From assembly GCF_900143535.1 (NCBI RefSeq), contig NZ_FRFA01000009.1:88921-152920 (forward strand): 64,000 nucleotides of DNA, written 5' to 3'. Below, piece after piece: positions 25,484 through 34,816 of this stretch. The stretch comes from Tateyamaria sp. Alg231-49 (GTDB taxonomy: Bacteria > Pseudomonadota > Alphaproteobacteria > Rhodobacterales > Rhodobacteraceae). The notes under the pieces are model-generated. The model was not told the DNA's origin. It ran no database searches and was given only the letters and a program-made list of their open reading frames with translations. Numbering within the stretch: position 1 is the first letter of the stretch; the number at the start of each line of letters is the position of its first letter. The position numbers and the translations under genes were made by a program.

Positions 25484-26539
25484 TCAGCCCGCCGCTACCG
25501 CCGATCCACAGGTTGTGCAGTCCGGGCGTCGTTTGAGCGAAATCTTTCGGCTTTCGCCATAAAGCGCGTCATAAATGACCATCTCACCGCGCAGGACCGT
25601 GCCGGCACCGGTAATGATCTTGACCGCCTCCACAGCCATCATGGACCCGACAACGCCCGGCAGTGGGCCAATCACGCCTGCTTCTGCACAGGAGGGCGCC
25701 AATTCCGCTGCCGGCGCCTGCGGAAAAACGCAAGCGTAACAGGGCGCGTCATTGGCTGGATCAAAGACACTCACCTGCCCCTCCCACTGCGTCAACGCAC
25801 CCGAGATCAGCGGAATCCCTGCACGTACAGCAGCGGCATTCACCAGATAGCGTGTGTCAAAGTTGTCCGTCCCGTCGATCACCAGATCGTAGTCGCCCAG
25901 AAGGTCATCAACGATGTCGGCACTCAGGCGGCGGTGATAGGGGCGCACGCTTACAAACGGGTTCTGGGCCTCCATGGCGGCTTGGGCGGAAAAAACCTTG
26001 GGCGTGCCAATCTGGGCGTCGTGGTGGATGATCTGGCGTTGCAGATTGGTGTTCTCGACCACATCATCGTCAATCACACCGATGGTCCCCACACCAGCGC
26101 CCGCGAGGTATTGTAGAACGGGCGATCCCAGCCCTCCCGCACCAACGACTAGAACACGGGCATCTTTCAATGCCTTCTGACCAGTCCCACCCACTTCGCG
26201 CAACACGATATGGCGAGCATAGCGATTCAGTTCAGTATCGGAAAACGGGCCTGATTGCGCAGGCGCGGCTTTGGCCTCTTCTTGCTGTGCGCGTCCCCTC
26301 AGGCGACGCAACACAGCGCGATATCCAAGCACAAGGGCTGCAAATCCACCAAGGATCAGCCAGAAGGCGGGGCTTTCCCCGGTGGCGAGCCGAACTGGGT
26401 GATCATCTGGCAGGGCGACCTGTAGGGCCAGCACAAACACATAAAGCAGGCCAATCATGGTCCACCGGGCGCGATGAGGCACCTTCATAAGCGCGCCAAA
26501 ACCCCAAAGCATGGCCGCAAGTGCGATGACCAACACCAT
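25484..26539 (-). CDS. MoeB/ThiF-type adenylyltransferase with N-terminal membrane segments
   Basis: A 351-aa E1-like enzyme that adenylates the C-terminus of a sulfur-carrier protein, for molybdopterin or thiamine synthesis. The ATP motif is VVGAGGLGSPVLQYLAGAG. Zinc cysteines are CYAC and a C-terminal CTTC pair. GTDNFDTRYLVN is the family adenylate-binding segment. The first 80 residues hold three hydrophobic segments (about 1-18, 26-44 and 57-75), so the enzyme seems tethered to the membrane, which classical MoeB is not. No rhodanese domain. The ATG overlaps the dut stop by one base, placing it last in coaBC-dut-MoeB. Confidence 0.88.
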   Translation of the reverse strand: MVLVIALAAMLWGFGALMKVPHRARWTMIGLLYVFVLALQVALPDDHPVRLATGESPAFWLILGGFAALVLGYRAVLRRLRGRAQQEEAKAAPAQSGPFSDTELNRYARHIVLREVGGTGQKALKDARVLVVGAGGLGSPVLQYLAGAGVGTIGVIDDDVVENTNLQRQIIHHDAQIGTPKVFSAQAAMEAQNPFVSVRPYHRRLSADIVDDLLGDYDLVIDGTDNFDTRYLVNAAAVRAGIPLISGALTQWEGQVSVFDPANDAPCYACVFPQAPAAELAPSCAEAGVIGPLPGVVGSMMAVEAVKIITGAGTVLRGEMVIYDALYGESRKISLKRRPDCTTCGSAVAAG

Positions 26540-27000
26540 CAGCCGCGCCCTGTCGATCCAAAACCGCCCGCGCCACGGGTGGTCTCATCCAATGTACTAG
26601 TCTCCTCAAAGGTGGCCTGCACGACGGGGGCCAAAACCATTTGCGCGATGCGCATCCCATGCGTTACCTCAAACGGTGCATCAGATGTGTTGAGCATGAT
26701 CACTCCCACCTCACCACGATAGTCGCTGTCGATGGTACCGGGGCTGTTGACCAACGCGATCCCATGTTTCAGAGCAAGGCCAGAGCGTGGGCGGATTTGC
26801 ACCTCGAACCCAGGTGGCACGGCCATGGCAATCCCTGTCGGGATCAATGCCCGAGCACCCGGTGACAGCGTTACCGCCATCCCATCGGCAAAGTTCGCAC
26901 GCATATCGGCCCCCGCGGCACCGGGGGTTTCATAGGCAGGCAGGGCGATCGAACCATCCGATCCCGCAACCCGCATCAGTTTCAAAGTGACAGGATCCAT
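26539..27000 (-). CDS. dut: dUTP diphosphatase
   Basis: Hydrolyses dUTP to dUMP, keeping uracil out of DNA and feeding dTMP synthesis. The 153 aa have the trimeric dUTPase motifs in order: [36 protein letters not shown], a central [10 protein letters not shown] and a C-terminal GGFGSTGRG that closes over the site. The ATG at 27000 gives the usual length; an ATG two codons earlier is equally possible, and the longer upstream frame overlaps coaBC. The downstream MoeB-like start overlaps the stop. Confidence 0.94.
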   Translation of the reverse strand: MDPVTLKLMRVAGSDGSIALPAYETPGAAGADMRANFADGMAVTLSPGARALIPTGIAMAVPPGFEVQIRPRSGLALKHGIALVNSPGTIDSDYRGEVGVIMLNTSDAPFEVTHGMRIAQMVLAPVVQATFEETSTLDETTRGAGGFGSTGRG

Positions 27001-27046
27001 CGTCATCTCGTCAATTAAACTCAAATACCGTCCAGACCAGAGGCGA

Positions 27047-28240
27047 TCACGACAGAGCATCTGCAATGCGCTGCGCCAATTGCGCAGCCACATCGGTTTT
27101 GGACATGCGGGGCCACGTCTCTGCGCTCGTCTCCGAGATCAGGATCACCGCGTTTTCGCTGCCCCCCATGATGCCGGTTTCTGGAGAGACATCATTGGCC
27201 ACGATCCAATCGCACCCCTTTCGCGCCCTCTTGGCCGTGGCGTGGGCTACAACGTCGTCAGTTTCGGCAGCAAACCCAACCACAAGCCCGGGCCGTCCAT
27301 CAGCCATCTGCGCTACCTCGGCCAGAATGTCGGGGTTCTCGGCAAACTGAAGGGCAGGCAGGTTGCCCGCCACTTTTTTCAACTTGTGAACACTGGCATC
27401 TTCCACTCGCCAATCGGCAACAGCGGCGGCAAAGACCGCGGCATCAACCGGCAGGGCGGCACTTACGGCCTCTCGCATCTGGTGGGCTGTTTCGACAGAA
27501 ACAACTGCGACCCCTGACGGCGGCGCAACGTCTGCTGGGCCGGTAACAAACACCACCTCTGCCCCCAGATCTGCCAGCGCCTGACCGAGGGCTGTGCCCT
27601 GAGCGCCCGACGATCGGTTGGCGATGTAACGCACCGGATCAATGGGTTCATGGGTTGGGCCGGACGTCACCAGAACGCGCTTGCCTGCAAGTGGACGGGG
27701 GCCGAAATGCGCCTCGACTGCGGCCACGATCTCCATCGGTTCGGACATGCGCCCAGGGCCATGTTCACCACAGGCCATATCGCCCTTGTTTGGCCCAATG
27801 ACAGTGACGCCATCACCCTTGATCTGCGCCAAATTGCGCTGGGTTGCGGGATGATCCCACATGCGCACATTCATCGCCGGAGCCACCATCACGGCTGTGT
27901 CAGTCGCCAGCAAAAGGGTCGACGCCAGATCATCCGCGCGTCCTTGCGCCATTTTCGCCATGATGTCTGCTGTGGCAGGCGCCACAAGGATCAGATCGGC
28001 AGAGCGGGACAATTGAATATGGCCCATCTCGGCTTCGTCCGTCAGATCAAACAGATCGCGATACACCTTTTCCCCAGCCAGAGCAGACACCGACAAAGGC
28101 GTCACAAATTGTTCTGCCGCGCGGGTCAGCACCGGGGTCACCGCTGCGCCGCGTTCGCGCAGGCGGCGGATGAGATCGAGCCCCTTATAGGCCGCGATGC
28201 CCCCAGTCAGGATCAGCAGAATGCGTTTGTCTTGCAGCAT
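27047..28240 (-). CDS. coaBC: bifunctional phosphopantothenoylcysteine decarboxylase/synthetase
   Basis: Two consecutive steps of coenzyme A synthesis in one 397-aa protein. The N-terminal CoaC flavoprotein domain (about 1-180) has [19 protein letters not shown], the His-containing [12 protein letters not shown] and the substrate clamp [10 protein letters not shown]. The C-terminal CoaB domain has [28 protein letters not shown] and a KKVAG Lys region. First gene of a coaBC-dut-MoeB unit on the minus strand. Confidence 0.95.
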   Translation of the reverse strand: MLQDKRILLILTGGIAAYKGLDLIRRLRERGAAVTPVLTRAAEQFVTPLSVSALAGEKVYRDLFDLTDEAEMGHIQLSRSADLILVAPATADIMAKMAQGRADDLASTLLLATDTAVMVAPAMNVRMWDHPATQRNLAQIKGDGVTVIGPNKGDMACGEHGPGRMSEPMEIVAAVEAHFGPRPLAGKRVLVTSGPTHEPIDPVRYIANRSSGAQGTALGQALADLGAEVVFVTGPADVAPPSGVAVVSVETAHQMREAVSAALPVDAAVFAAAVADWRVEDASVHKLKKVAGNLPALQFAENPDILAEVAQMADGRPGLVVGFAAETDDVVAHATAKRARKGCDWIVANDVSPETGIMGGSENAVILISETSAETWPRMSKTDVAAQLAQRIADALS

Positions 28241-28315
28241 GGGCCGTCACTCCGGCGGATTGAAACGTGGGTGACCATAGGCCGAGGTCGCGCCAAGGGC
28301 CAGCCCGGGAATATT

Positions 28316-28369
28316 GGGGGCCAGCCCCCGTCCTGCGGACTCCCCCGGGATTTTTTGAAATCAGAGAAA
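28316..28369 (-). repeat. dispersed 3'-end repeat, copy B
   Basis: Read on the minus strand it begins TTTCTCTGATTTC, then A6, GGGGGAGTCCGCAGGACGG and GGGGGC-TG-GCCCCC. It starts eight bases after the ChaN-like stop, in the same orientation as that gene. The second hairpin differs in sequence from copy A but keeps pairing. Confidence 0.75.
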
Positions 28370-28377
28370 GGGACAGG

Positions 28378-29181
28378 TCAGTCTTGCGATTGAAATGCCA
28401 CGCATGGGTCTGCCCGGTCGGGGCGCGGGGCGTCCGTGATCTCGAAATCAAAGAAACCGGCGGGTGAGACCCCGCCTTCGCCCTGACCGATGGCCCCTAC
28501 ATTGAGGTCTGGCCGCACACGGGCCAGATAGGCCGGCACACCCCAATCGATGCGTGCATGACCATTTCCAGTGATCAGAACCACCGGCGTGCCATAAGTT
28601 TCGACAGCGGCTATCACGGCGCGGGCAAAGGCGGCGTCGCGAAGGCGTTGCGCCTCGACCATACCGCCCATCATCTCGAGCGGCATCGCCGCGCAATGGG
28701 CCTCATATTGCAACGCTTCCCGCGCCGTCTGCTGCTCCTCCGACAAAGGCTTCGTCAGGCCATATCGCGCCGCATCCCGTCCAAAGACGGATGCCGCCCC
28801 TTCACTGAACGCTGCACGCATGTCAGCACGGGGCACGGCTGCGCCGATGATCACAGAACTGCGCGACAGAACACCGGCATAGTCAGCGATATTGGTCCAG
28901 TGAAAGCCCGCGATCGCCGCCTCCATCGCAGCAGGGTCGCGTGGCACATCCGCCAGTAGCTTCGCCTCTTCGGGCGTCAGCATTTCAAAGACAACGGCCT
29001 TTGGCGCAATCTCGTTTACGGCATTCTGCTGACGCTGATGGTGGCGAGGATTGTCGTGAAACTCCCCAATGATCAACACGTCCCCATCGTACTGCGACCA
29101 CACCACTGAAGCACAAACGACAAACGCGGATACAATCATTGCACCCGCGCTTAGAAATCCAGTGTAAATCAACCTGATCAT
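28378..29181 (-). CDS. ChaN-family heme-binding-domain protein
   Basis: A 267-aa protein of the ChaN/cofactor-heme-binding domain family (PF04187), reported to bind heme and linked to iron uptake. An N-terminal hydrophobic segment (about 6-28) acts as signal or anchor. Family motifs IGEFHDNPRHHQRQ and, near the C-terminus, ITGNGHARIDWGVPAYL are present. A Cys at residue 23 is not in a convincing lipobox. The ATG overlaps the rpoH stop by four bases, so it is coupled to the sigma factor and probably shares its stress induction. Confidence 0.82.
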   Translation of the reverse strand: MIRLIYTGFLSAGAMIVSAFVVCASVVWSQYDGDVLIIGEFHDNPRHHQRQQNAVNEIAPKAVVFEMLTPEEAKLLADVPRDPAAMEAAIAGFHWTNIADYAGVLSRSSVIIGAAVPRADMRAAFSEGAASVFGRDAARYGLTKPLSEEQQTAREALQYEAHCAAMPLEMMGGMVEAQRLRDAAFARAVIAAVETYGTPVVLITGNGHARIDWGVPAYLARVRPDLNVGAIGQGEGGVSPAGFFDFEITDAPRPDRADPCVAFQSQD

Positions 29182-30056
29182 GCCAAGAAGTGGTGGACCT
29201 CACGGCTTTGGTTTTCAAGCGCTTTGCGCATCTTGCCAAATGCGGCCGCCTCAAGCTGGCGCACGCGTTCCTTGGACAGGTTCAATTCATCACCAAGGCT
29301 TTCCAGTGTGCGGGGCTGGTCGCGCAACTTGCGTTCACGCACGATAAACCGCTCGCGTTCGTTCAGCGAATTGAGCGCCGATAACAGCCACTCGCGCAGT
29401 TGCTCCGTGTCGTGACTGTGCTCCACTGTTTGTTCGGCCTGCGCGCTTTCATCGACCAAAGCGTCGATCCACTCACGCCCTTCATCTTCGGCGGATTGGG
29501 TCGCGTTCAGGGAATAGTCGGACCCCGACAGGCGCCCTTCCATCATCTCGACGTCATGGAGTGGCACGCCGATCTCGGTCGAGATCATCTGGCGCATCTG
29601 ATGCCTGTCCAGCACTTCACCCGCCGCGGCACTTTCGCGTTCCAGACGGGCCTGAACCCGGCGCATGTTGAAAAACAGGGACTTTTGCGAAGATGTGGAG
29701 CCTGTGCGCACCATCGACCAGTTGCGCATCACGTAATCCTGAATCGACGCCTTGATCCACCAGACCGCATATGTGGAAAAGCGAACTCCACGGTCAGGGT
29801 CGAACTTATCAGCGGCTTTCATCAGCCCCAGACCTGCTTCCTGAATCAGGTCATTCATGGGCGCGCCATAGCGTTTGAACTTGGACGCCATCGAAATGGC
29901 GAGGCGCATATAAGCTGTGATCAGTCGGTGCAGTGCGGCTTCGTCCCGCTCATCCCGCCAAGCGTAGGCCAGACGCAATTCGGTCTCGGCATCTAGTAGT
30001 TCAGCCTTCATAGCTGTCCGCGACAGTGAAAACTCTCGGGCGTTATCCAATGGCAT
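29178..30056 (-). CDS. rpoH: RNA polymerase sigma-32-type factor RpoH
   Basis: A 292-aa alternative sigma factor for heat and oxidative-stress genes. Region 2 contains YGAPMNDLIQEAGLGLMKAA and RFSTYAVWWIKASIQDYV. The RpoH box is present as SQKSLFFNMRR. Region 4.2 is TLESLGDELNLSKERVRQLE. The ATG at 30056 has GGGGGA upstream. Rhodobacterales usually carry two or more rpoH genes; the SSQKSLFFN form of the box and the divergence from E. coli RpoH suggest the RpoHII (photo-oxidative) branch, which is inference only. Divergent from cobU. Confidence 0.93.
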   Translation of the reverse strand: MPLDNAREFSLSRTAMKAELLDAETELRLAYAWRDERDEAALHRLITAYMRLAISMASKFKRYGAPMNDLIQEAGLGLMKAADKFDPDRGVRFSTYAVWWIKASIQDYVMRNWSMVRTGSTSSQKSLFFNMRRVQARLERESAAAGEVLDRHQMRQMISTEIGVPLHDVEMMEGRLSGSDYSLNATQSAEDEGREWIDALVDESAQAEQTVEHSHDTEQLREWLLSALNSLNERERFIVRERKLRDQPRTLESLGDELNLSKERVRQLEAAAFGKMRKALENQSREVHHFLA

Positions 30057-30148
30057 TCATTCATCCCCCTGTGGATGTTATGCTTGTTTTGCGCGCTTGA
30101 GATGTTTACGGACGGAGCCGCCCATTGGTTCACTCGCGAGGTCAAAAA

Positions 30149-30670
30149 ATGTTGCCTTCCTTGACCTTCGTTTTAGGCGGCGCGGCGTCTGGAAAATCTC
30201 GGATAGCTGAAAACATATTGATTAACAGCGGGTTAAATCCCGTTTACCTCGCCACAGCGCGGATCTGGGATGATGAAATTCAGGACAAAGTTAAATTGCA
30301 CCGTGCCCGCCGAGGACCGGAATGGACGACGCACAACGCCCCTGTTGAGCTTGCAAAGATCTTTGATCTAGGGACCCCGGGTCAGGCCATCTTGATGGAT
30401 TGCGCCACCATGTGGCTGACAAACATCATGCTGGATGAACACAATCTGGACGAGGAACAAACTGCTCTGCTGGCAGCGCTCGCACGCTGCCGCGCGCCTG
30501 TCGTGGTCGTATCCAACGAAGTTGGTCAGGGGATTGTGCCTGAAAACGCTCTGGCCCGACGGTTCCGCGAGGCGCAAGGGCGGTTAAACATCGCGCTGGC
30601 AGAACAGGCAGATCACGTGCTGCACGTGGTGGCAGGTCTGCCGCGCAGCCTCAAGGATACCCGCACATGA
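30149..30670 (+). CDS. cobU: adenosylcobinamide kinase/guanylyltransferase
   Basis: Activates adenosylcobinamide to the GDP form in cobalamin nucleotide-loop assembly. The 173 aa have the P-loop LGGAASGKSRIAE at the N-terminus, the guanylylated-His region KLHRARRGPEW, the DCATMWLTN strand and the VSNEVGQGIVPENALARRFR motif. The ATG at 30149 has GAGGT six bases upstream. Overlaps the downstream phosphatase gene by four bases. Also called cobP. Confidence 0.94.
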   Translation: MLPSLTFVLGGAASGKSRIAENILINSGLNPVYLATARIWDDEIQDKVKLHRARRGPEWTTHNAPVELAKIFDLGTPGQAILMDCATMWLTNIMLDEHNLDEEQTALLAALARCRAPVVVVSNEVGQGIVPENALARRFREAQGRLNIALAEQADHVLHVVAGLPRSLKDTRT

Positions 30671-31239
30671 CCACATGGCACTGGGTCCGCCACGGCCCGA
30701 CCCATCAAAAGACATTTACGGGCTGGCGTGACGTACCTGCCGACCTGTCAGACCGTGCGGCGCTGGACAGGCTCAATGCGCATTTGCCGGACGATGCGCT
30801 GGTGATCTCGTCCGACCTGATCCGATGTGTTGACACTGCGGATGCGCTCCAAGGCACGCGCACCCGTCTGCCCCACGACCCATCCTTGCGTGAATTCCAC
30901 TTTGGTACATGGGACGGGGTCGGCTTTGATACGGTGTCGGACTGGCATCCTGATCTGTCCCGCGCGTATTGGGAAGAGCCCGGACATCACACACCGCCGG
31001 GAGGGGAAAGCTGGAATGTCTCCGCCGCGCGGGTGGCGGCGGTCGTACGCCGGATCAATGCCGCGCACCCGGGCGCGCACATTATCGCCGTTGCGCATTT
31101 CGGAGTGATCCTGACCCAAGTGCAGGCTGTGCTGGGCGTGTCAGCGACCGAAGTGCTTGGACACAAGATCGACAATCTGTCGGTCACGACTCTGCTCCCG
31201 AAATCCGGCAGCGCAACGCATATCAATCACCTTCCGTGA
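30667..31239 (+). CDS. histidine phosphatase, probable alpha-ribazole phosphatase
   Basis: A 190-aa phosphoglycerate-mutase-fold phosphatase. The catalytic RHG is in WVRHGPTHQK at residues 7-10, with REFHFGTWDG and the second His in VAHFGVIL. Start overlaps cobU (ATGA), so it probably dephosphorylates alpha-ribazole-5-phosphate or adenosylcobalamin phosphate in the same pathway (CobC role). The function is inferred from context, because the superfamily is broad. Confidence 0.8.
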   Translation: MTTWHWVRHGPTHQKTFTGWRDVPADLSDRAALDRLNAHLPDDALVISSDLIRCVDTADALQGTRTRLPHDPSLREFHFGTWDGVGFDTVSDWHPDLSRAYWEEPGHHTPPGGESWNVSAARVAAVVRRINAAHPGAHIIAVAHFGVILTQVQAVLGVSATEVLGHKIDNLSVTTLLPKSGSATHINHLP

Positions 31240-31299
31240 TGGCTGGGGCCACAAATCTGCGTTGGCCTTTTGGCGGTCGACTCGCCTAGCGTCCACGCC

Positions 31300-31980
31300 A
31301 TGACATATGACCTCTATATCGGCGATCGCACCTTTTCGAGCTGGTCCCTGCGCGGCTGGCTGATGATGGAAAAATTCAACCTCCCTTACCGTACACATCT
31401 TGTTGGTCTCTATGGTGGAACCATGGCCGCAGAGATGGCATATCTGGCCCCCGTGCGGCTGGTTCCGGCGATGAAGCGTCCGGATGGGACGGTTGTCGGC
31501 GAAAGCCTCGCTATGGCTGAAACGCTCGCCGAGGAAAACCCTGGAGCGGGTATGTGGCCGGCAGACAGTGCGGCACGGGCCACAGCGCGGATGCTGTGCG
31601 CCGAAATGGTCGGCGGTTTCAGTGCGCTGCGCGGCGAGTGCGCGATGCAGTTGCAACACGTCAACGTGGGCTACGTCCCGTCCGAGGCAGTGCTGCGCGA
31701 TATCGCCCGCGTCGAAACTCTGTGGGCGCATGCCCGAACATTCAAAACGGAAGGTCCATGGCTATTCGGTGCCTATAGCCTCGCGGATGCGTTCTATGCG
31801 CCGGTCTGCGCCCGAATTGTTGGCTATGACCTGCCAGTCAGTGACGCCTCGCGTGCATATTGCGAAACGACCCTCCAAGACCCCGCGTTCAAGGCATGGA
31901 GAACGGAAGGCCTCAAGGTCATCTATGACCCGTTCCCCTACGACATGGGCGTGCCGACAGCGGAATGGCCCGTCGCCTAG
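31300..31980 (+). CDS. glutathione S-transferase family protein
   Basis: A 226-aa GST-like protein. The thioredoxin-fold N-terminal domain (YDLYIGDRTFSSWSLRGWLM) carries the SxWS-type active-site Ser of the zeta/maleylacetoacetate-isomerase-like and related groups. It is followed by PVRLVPAMKRPDGTVVGESLA for glutathione binding and an all-alpha C-terminal domain. The ATG at 31300 starts the fold; no clear ribosome site. The natural electrophile is unknown. Its stop directly abuts the stop of the convergent DUF1992 gene. Confidence 0.85.
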   Translation: MTYDLYIGDRTFSSWSLRGWLMMEKFNLPYRTHLVGLYGGTMAAEMAYLAPVRLVPAMKRPDGTVVGESLAMAETLAEENPGAGMWPADSAARATARMLCAEMVGGFSALRGECAMQLQHVNVGYVPSEAVLRDIARVETLWAHARTFKTEGPWLFGAYSLADAFYAPVCARIVGYDLPVSDASRAYCETTLQDPAFKAWRTEGLKVIYDPFPYDMGVPTAEWPVA

Positions 31981-32313
31981 TCAGCCAAGAAATTTCTGAC
32001 GCGATTCACGCGCGATGTTGTAGCGCAATTCGAGGCGGGCGAATTCAGCCATCGCTTTCTTTCGCTCTTCGGGGTCAATCAGTGTGGCCAAACGCGCCTT
32101 GTGTGCATCCAACTCTTTCTTGATCCGGATTTCCTCGGGAACCACACCTGCCTGCGCCATCATACGAAACCCAACCGCTTCACCGACATCGACAAAGGCC
32201 TCCTCAGGACGCTTGGGCAGAGGCTGACCTTCACCCTCCAACCGCTCAAGCTGGCCCCGCAAACGGGCCTTCTGGATCTGACGTTCAATCAATCTCTGCA
32301 GGCTACCGAGCAT
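31981..32313 (-). CDS. DUF1992 (DnaJ-C28-like) protein
   Basis: A 110-aa cytoplasmic, helical, strongly charged protein of the DUF1992/DNAJC28 conserved-domain family: LIERQIQKARLRGQLERLEG followed by GQPLP and later EEIRIKKELDAHKARL. It has no J domain itself. Function unknown in bacteria. The ATG at 32313 begins the conserved domain; a TTG five codons upstream is an alternative. Divergent from comM across a spacer with a CtrA-like site. Confidence 0.82.
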   Translation of the reverse strand: MLGSLQRLIERQIQKARLRGQLERLEGEGQPLPKRPEEAFVDVGEAVGFRMMAQAGVVPEEIRIKKELDAHKARLATLIDPEERKKAMAEFARLELRYNIARESRQKFLG

Positions 32314-32358
32314 GGTGCATTCTACCAACTTGAGTGCGAGCCGTCCAACTTCCCTGCG

Positions 32359-32396
32359 TTAACCAATCATAAACCACCCGCCGCTAGCCATTAACC
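32359..32396 (+). promoter_or_regulatory. candidate CtrA-binding region upstream of comM
   Basis: TTAACCAATCATAAACC (32359-32375) matches TTAA-N7-TTAA except for one base in the right half (TAAA). A further TTAACC half-site follows at 32391-32396, 22 bases before the comM ATG. CtrA controls competence and gene-transfer functions in several Rhodobacterales, and comM has been placed in such regulons. Confidence 0.5.
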
Positions 32397-32417
32397 ATAT
32401 CTGGTGAAGGTGAGATC

Positions 32418-33929
32418 ATGGTGACACGGGCCTATACAGTGGCGTTTCAGGGGGTCGAGGCGCGCGAAGTCGAAGTGCAATGCGCCATGACACCCGGATT
32501 GCCGGGCTTCTCTATTGTCGGGCTACCGGACAAGGCCGTGTCAGAAGCACGCGAACGGGTGCGGGCCGCTCTTACGGCGATGTCCATCGCCCTGCCCTCC
32601 AAACGGATCACGATCAACCTGTCCCCTGCCGATCTGCCTAAGGAAGGGTCGCACTTTGATCTGCCCATTGCGCTGTCCCTGCTGGCAAGCCTTGGGATCC
32701 TGCCCCCGGACGCGGTCGAGGGAACAGTCGCCTTGGGCGAGTTGTCCCTAGATGGCAACCTGATCCCGGTCTTGGGGGCACTGCCAGCAGCGATGGCCGC
32801 CGCCGAACAGGATCGCGGGCTGCTTTGCCCTGCCGGGTCCGGATCTGAGGCGGCGTGGGTCGATGCAACTCGCGTCACCGCAGCCAAGACGCTGGGCGAC
32901 GTCGTGCGCCACTACACCGGCCAAGTCCCGCTGGAACCGGCCAAGGCCGGACAAATTGCCAGCGACACAGGCCTGCCTGATCTGGCGGACGTGAAAGGAC
33001 AGGAGCGGGCGAAGCGCGCGCTGGAGGTCGCCGCAGCAGGCAGACATCACTTATTGATGGTGGGCACGCCCGGATCAGGCAAGTCGATGCTCGCTGCGCG
33101 TCTGCCGGGCATACTGCCGCCGCTTTCCGCGATGGAGGCGTTGGAAACTTCCATGATCCACTCGCTTGCCGGATTGCTCGACGCAGGTGGAATTTCGATG
33201 GACCGTCCGTTCCGCGAACCCCACCACACCGCGTCTATGGCAGCGATCATCGGTGGAGGACGGGGGGCCAAACCGGGCGAGGTTTCTCTGGCCCACAACG
33301 GCGTGCTGTTCATGGACGAGTTCCCCGAGTTCCCACGCACCGTGCTGGAAACCCTGCGCCAACCGATTGAGACGGGCGAGGTCATGATCGCACGGGCCAA
33401 CAACCACGTGAAATACCCCTGCCGGTTCATGCTGGTGGCAGCCGCAAACCCTTGCAGATGCGGCTATCTGTCCGAACCCGCACGGGCCTGTGGGCGCGCC
33501 CCAATCTGCGGAGACGACTATATGGGACGGATATCCGGCCCGTTGATGGATCGGTTCGACCTGCGCGTGGACGTGCCTCCGGTCAGCTTCAGCGATCTTG
33601 ATCTGCCCAGTAACGGAGAAAGCTCGGCGCTCGTGGCTGCACGGGTCTCTGACGCCCGCCAACTACAACTGACTCGCTTTGCCGATACGTCCTATCGCTG
33701 CAATGCGGACCTTAGCGGCGCAACGCTGGACGATTTAGCGGCCCCAGACGCCGATGGGCGTGCCTTGTTGACACGTGTGGCTGATAGGTTTGGGCTCTCG
33801 GCACGGGGATATCATCGGGTGTTGCGTGTTGCACGAACGATCGCCGACCTAGATGGGAGCACAGATGTGCGCAAACCGCACGTCGCCGAAGCGGTCAGTT
33901 ACCGCATCGGCGCGCTCGCCCCGGTTTGA
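32418..33929 (+). CDS. comM: YifB/ComM-type AAA+ ATPase (Mg-chelatase-like)
   Basis: A 503-aa hexameric helicase-type ATPase that promotes branch migration of incoming DNA during natural transformation. An N-terminal Lon-S16-like domain (IVGLPDKAVSEARERVRAAL) leads to Walker A GTPGSGKSMLAAR, Walker B LFMDEFPEF and the C-terminal Mg_chelatase_C zinc-cysteine region (NPCRCGYL, RACGRAPICG). The ATG has AGGTGAG upstream. The 3' end overlaps the convergent hydrolase gene by 31 bp. Confidence 0.93.
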   Translation: MVTRAYTVAFQGVEAREVEVQCAMTPGLPGFSIVGLPDKAVSEARERVRAALTAMSIALPSKRITINLSPADLPKEGSHFDLPIALSLLASLGILPPDAVEGTVALGELSLDGNLIPVLGALPAAMAAAEQDRGLLCPAGSGSEAAWVDATRVTAAKTLGDVVRHYTGQVPLEPAKAGQIASDTGLPDLADVKGQERAKRALEVAAAGRHHLLMVGTPGSGKSMLAARLPGILPPLSAMEALETSMIHSLAGLLDAGGISMDRPFREPHHTASMAAIIGGGRGAKPGEVSLAHNGVLFMDEFPEFPRTVLETLRQPIETGEVMIARANNHVKYPCRFMLVAAANPCRCGYLSEPARACGRAPICGDDYMGRISGPLMDRFDLRVDVPPVSFSDLDLPSNGESSALVAARVSDARQLQLTRFADTSYRCNADLSGATLDDLAAPDADGRALLTRVADRFGLSARGYHRVLRVARTIADLDGSTDVRKPHVAEAVSYRIGALAPV

Positions 33930-34816
33930 GTCTTGATCCACCCCGCCAGTTGATCCAGCGTCGTTTTCGCCTCTGGGATAAGGTTGTGAAACAAGGGCCA
34001 GACATGCGGCAAATCCCGGGCCACGGACAGGTCAACCTTGACGTTTTGGGCCTTCAATCGGTCAGCCAAACGCACCGAGTCATCCAGCAGGATTTCGGTG
34101 CCCCCCACGGCCAGCCACACCGGCGGTGCGCCCGAGAAATCTGCAAACAGAGGGCTGACGCGCGGATCGTCTGCGCTGTGGCCATTCAAGTAGTCGCGCG
34201 CCGCCGCCTGCAAACGCGCAGCAGGCAACACCACATCCCGCGCAGCGTTGGTCCGAATGCTGTCCCCGGTGAACGCAAGGTCCAGAAGTGGCGACAGGGC
34301 AAACGCCCCTGCGGGCAACGGCCCCCCCGCCGCGCAGAGATCGGCAAGCAAGGCTATGACCAGATTGCCGCCCGCGCTGTCCCCACCAATGATCAAATCA
34401 GCTGGATCAACGCCGCTGGCCAACAGCGCGCGATAGGCGGCAAGGCAGTGATCGGGGGCGGCAGGAAACGGATGCTCGGGCGCCAAAGGATACCGCGGCA
34501 AAACGGCGCGAGCGCCCGCACGCTTGGCAAGATTCGACAGCATTGCCGCATGGGTCGACGGACTGCCAAACACATGCGCTCCGCCATGAATGTAAAACAG
34601 GGTACGCCCGCACTTGGTCTCACGCGGCGTGATATGAAGCGCAGGCGCGCCTGCCAGATCGTGCCACGCGCGGTTCACCCCAGGAGGGGCATGAAAGAAG
34701 AGCCGGGACTTGATTTCCAGACTGCGGCGCAGCGCCGCCGGGGTGCTGGCCCGTGTCAGAAACGGTTTTTCGGTCAGACGCAGATAGGGATTGAGAATGC
34801 GCGAACGCAGACTCAC
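33899..34816 (-). CDS. alpha/beta hydrolase, HSL family
   Basis: A 305-aa esterase of the hormone-sensitive-lipase family: oxyanion motif [11 protein letters not shown], nucleophile [10 protein letters not shown] and C-terminal LPHVWPLF with the catalytic His. It acts on short-chain esters in the cytoplasm; the natural substrate is unknown. The C-terminus is encoded inside the comM 3' end (31-bp tail-to-tail overlap) with both reading frames intact. Start overlaps the gshB stop by four bases. Confidence 0.88.
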   Translation of the reverse strand: MSLRSRILNPYLRLTEKPFLTRASTPAALRRSLEIKSRLFFHAPPGVNRAWHDLAGAPALHITPRETKCGRTLFYIHGGAHVFGSPSTHAAMLSNLAKRAGARAVLPRYPLAPEHPFPAAPDHCLAAYRALLASGVDPADLIIGGDSAGGNLVIALLADLCAAGGPLPAGAFALSPLLDLAFTGDSIRTNAARDVVLPAARLQAAARDYLNGHSADDPRVSPLFADFSGAPPVWLAVGGTEILLDDSVRLADRLKAQNVKVDLSVARDLPHVWPLFHNLIPEAKTTLDQLAGWIKTQTGASAPMR

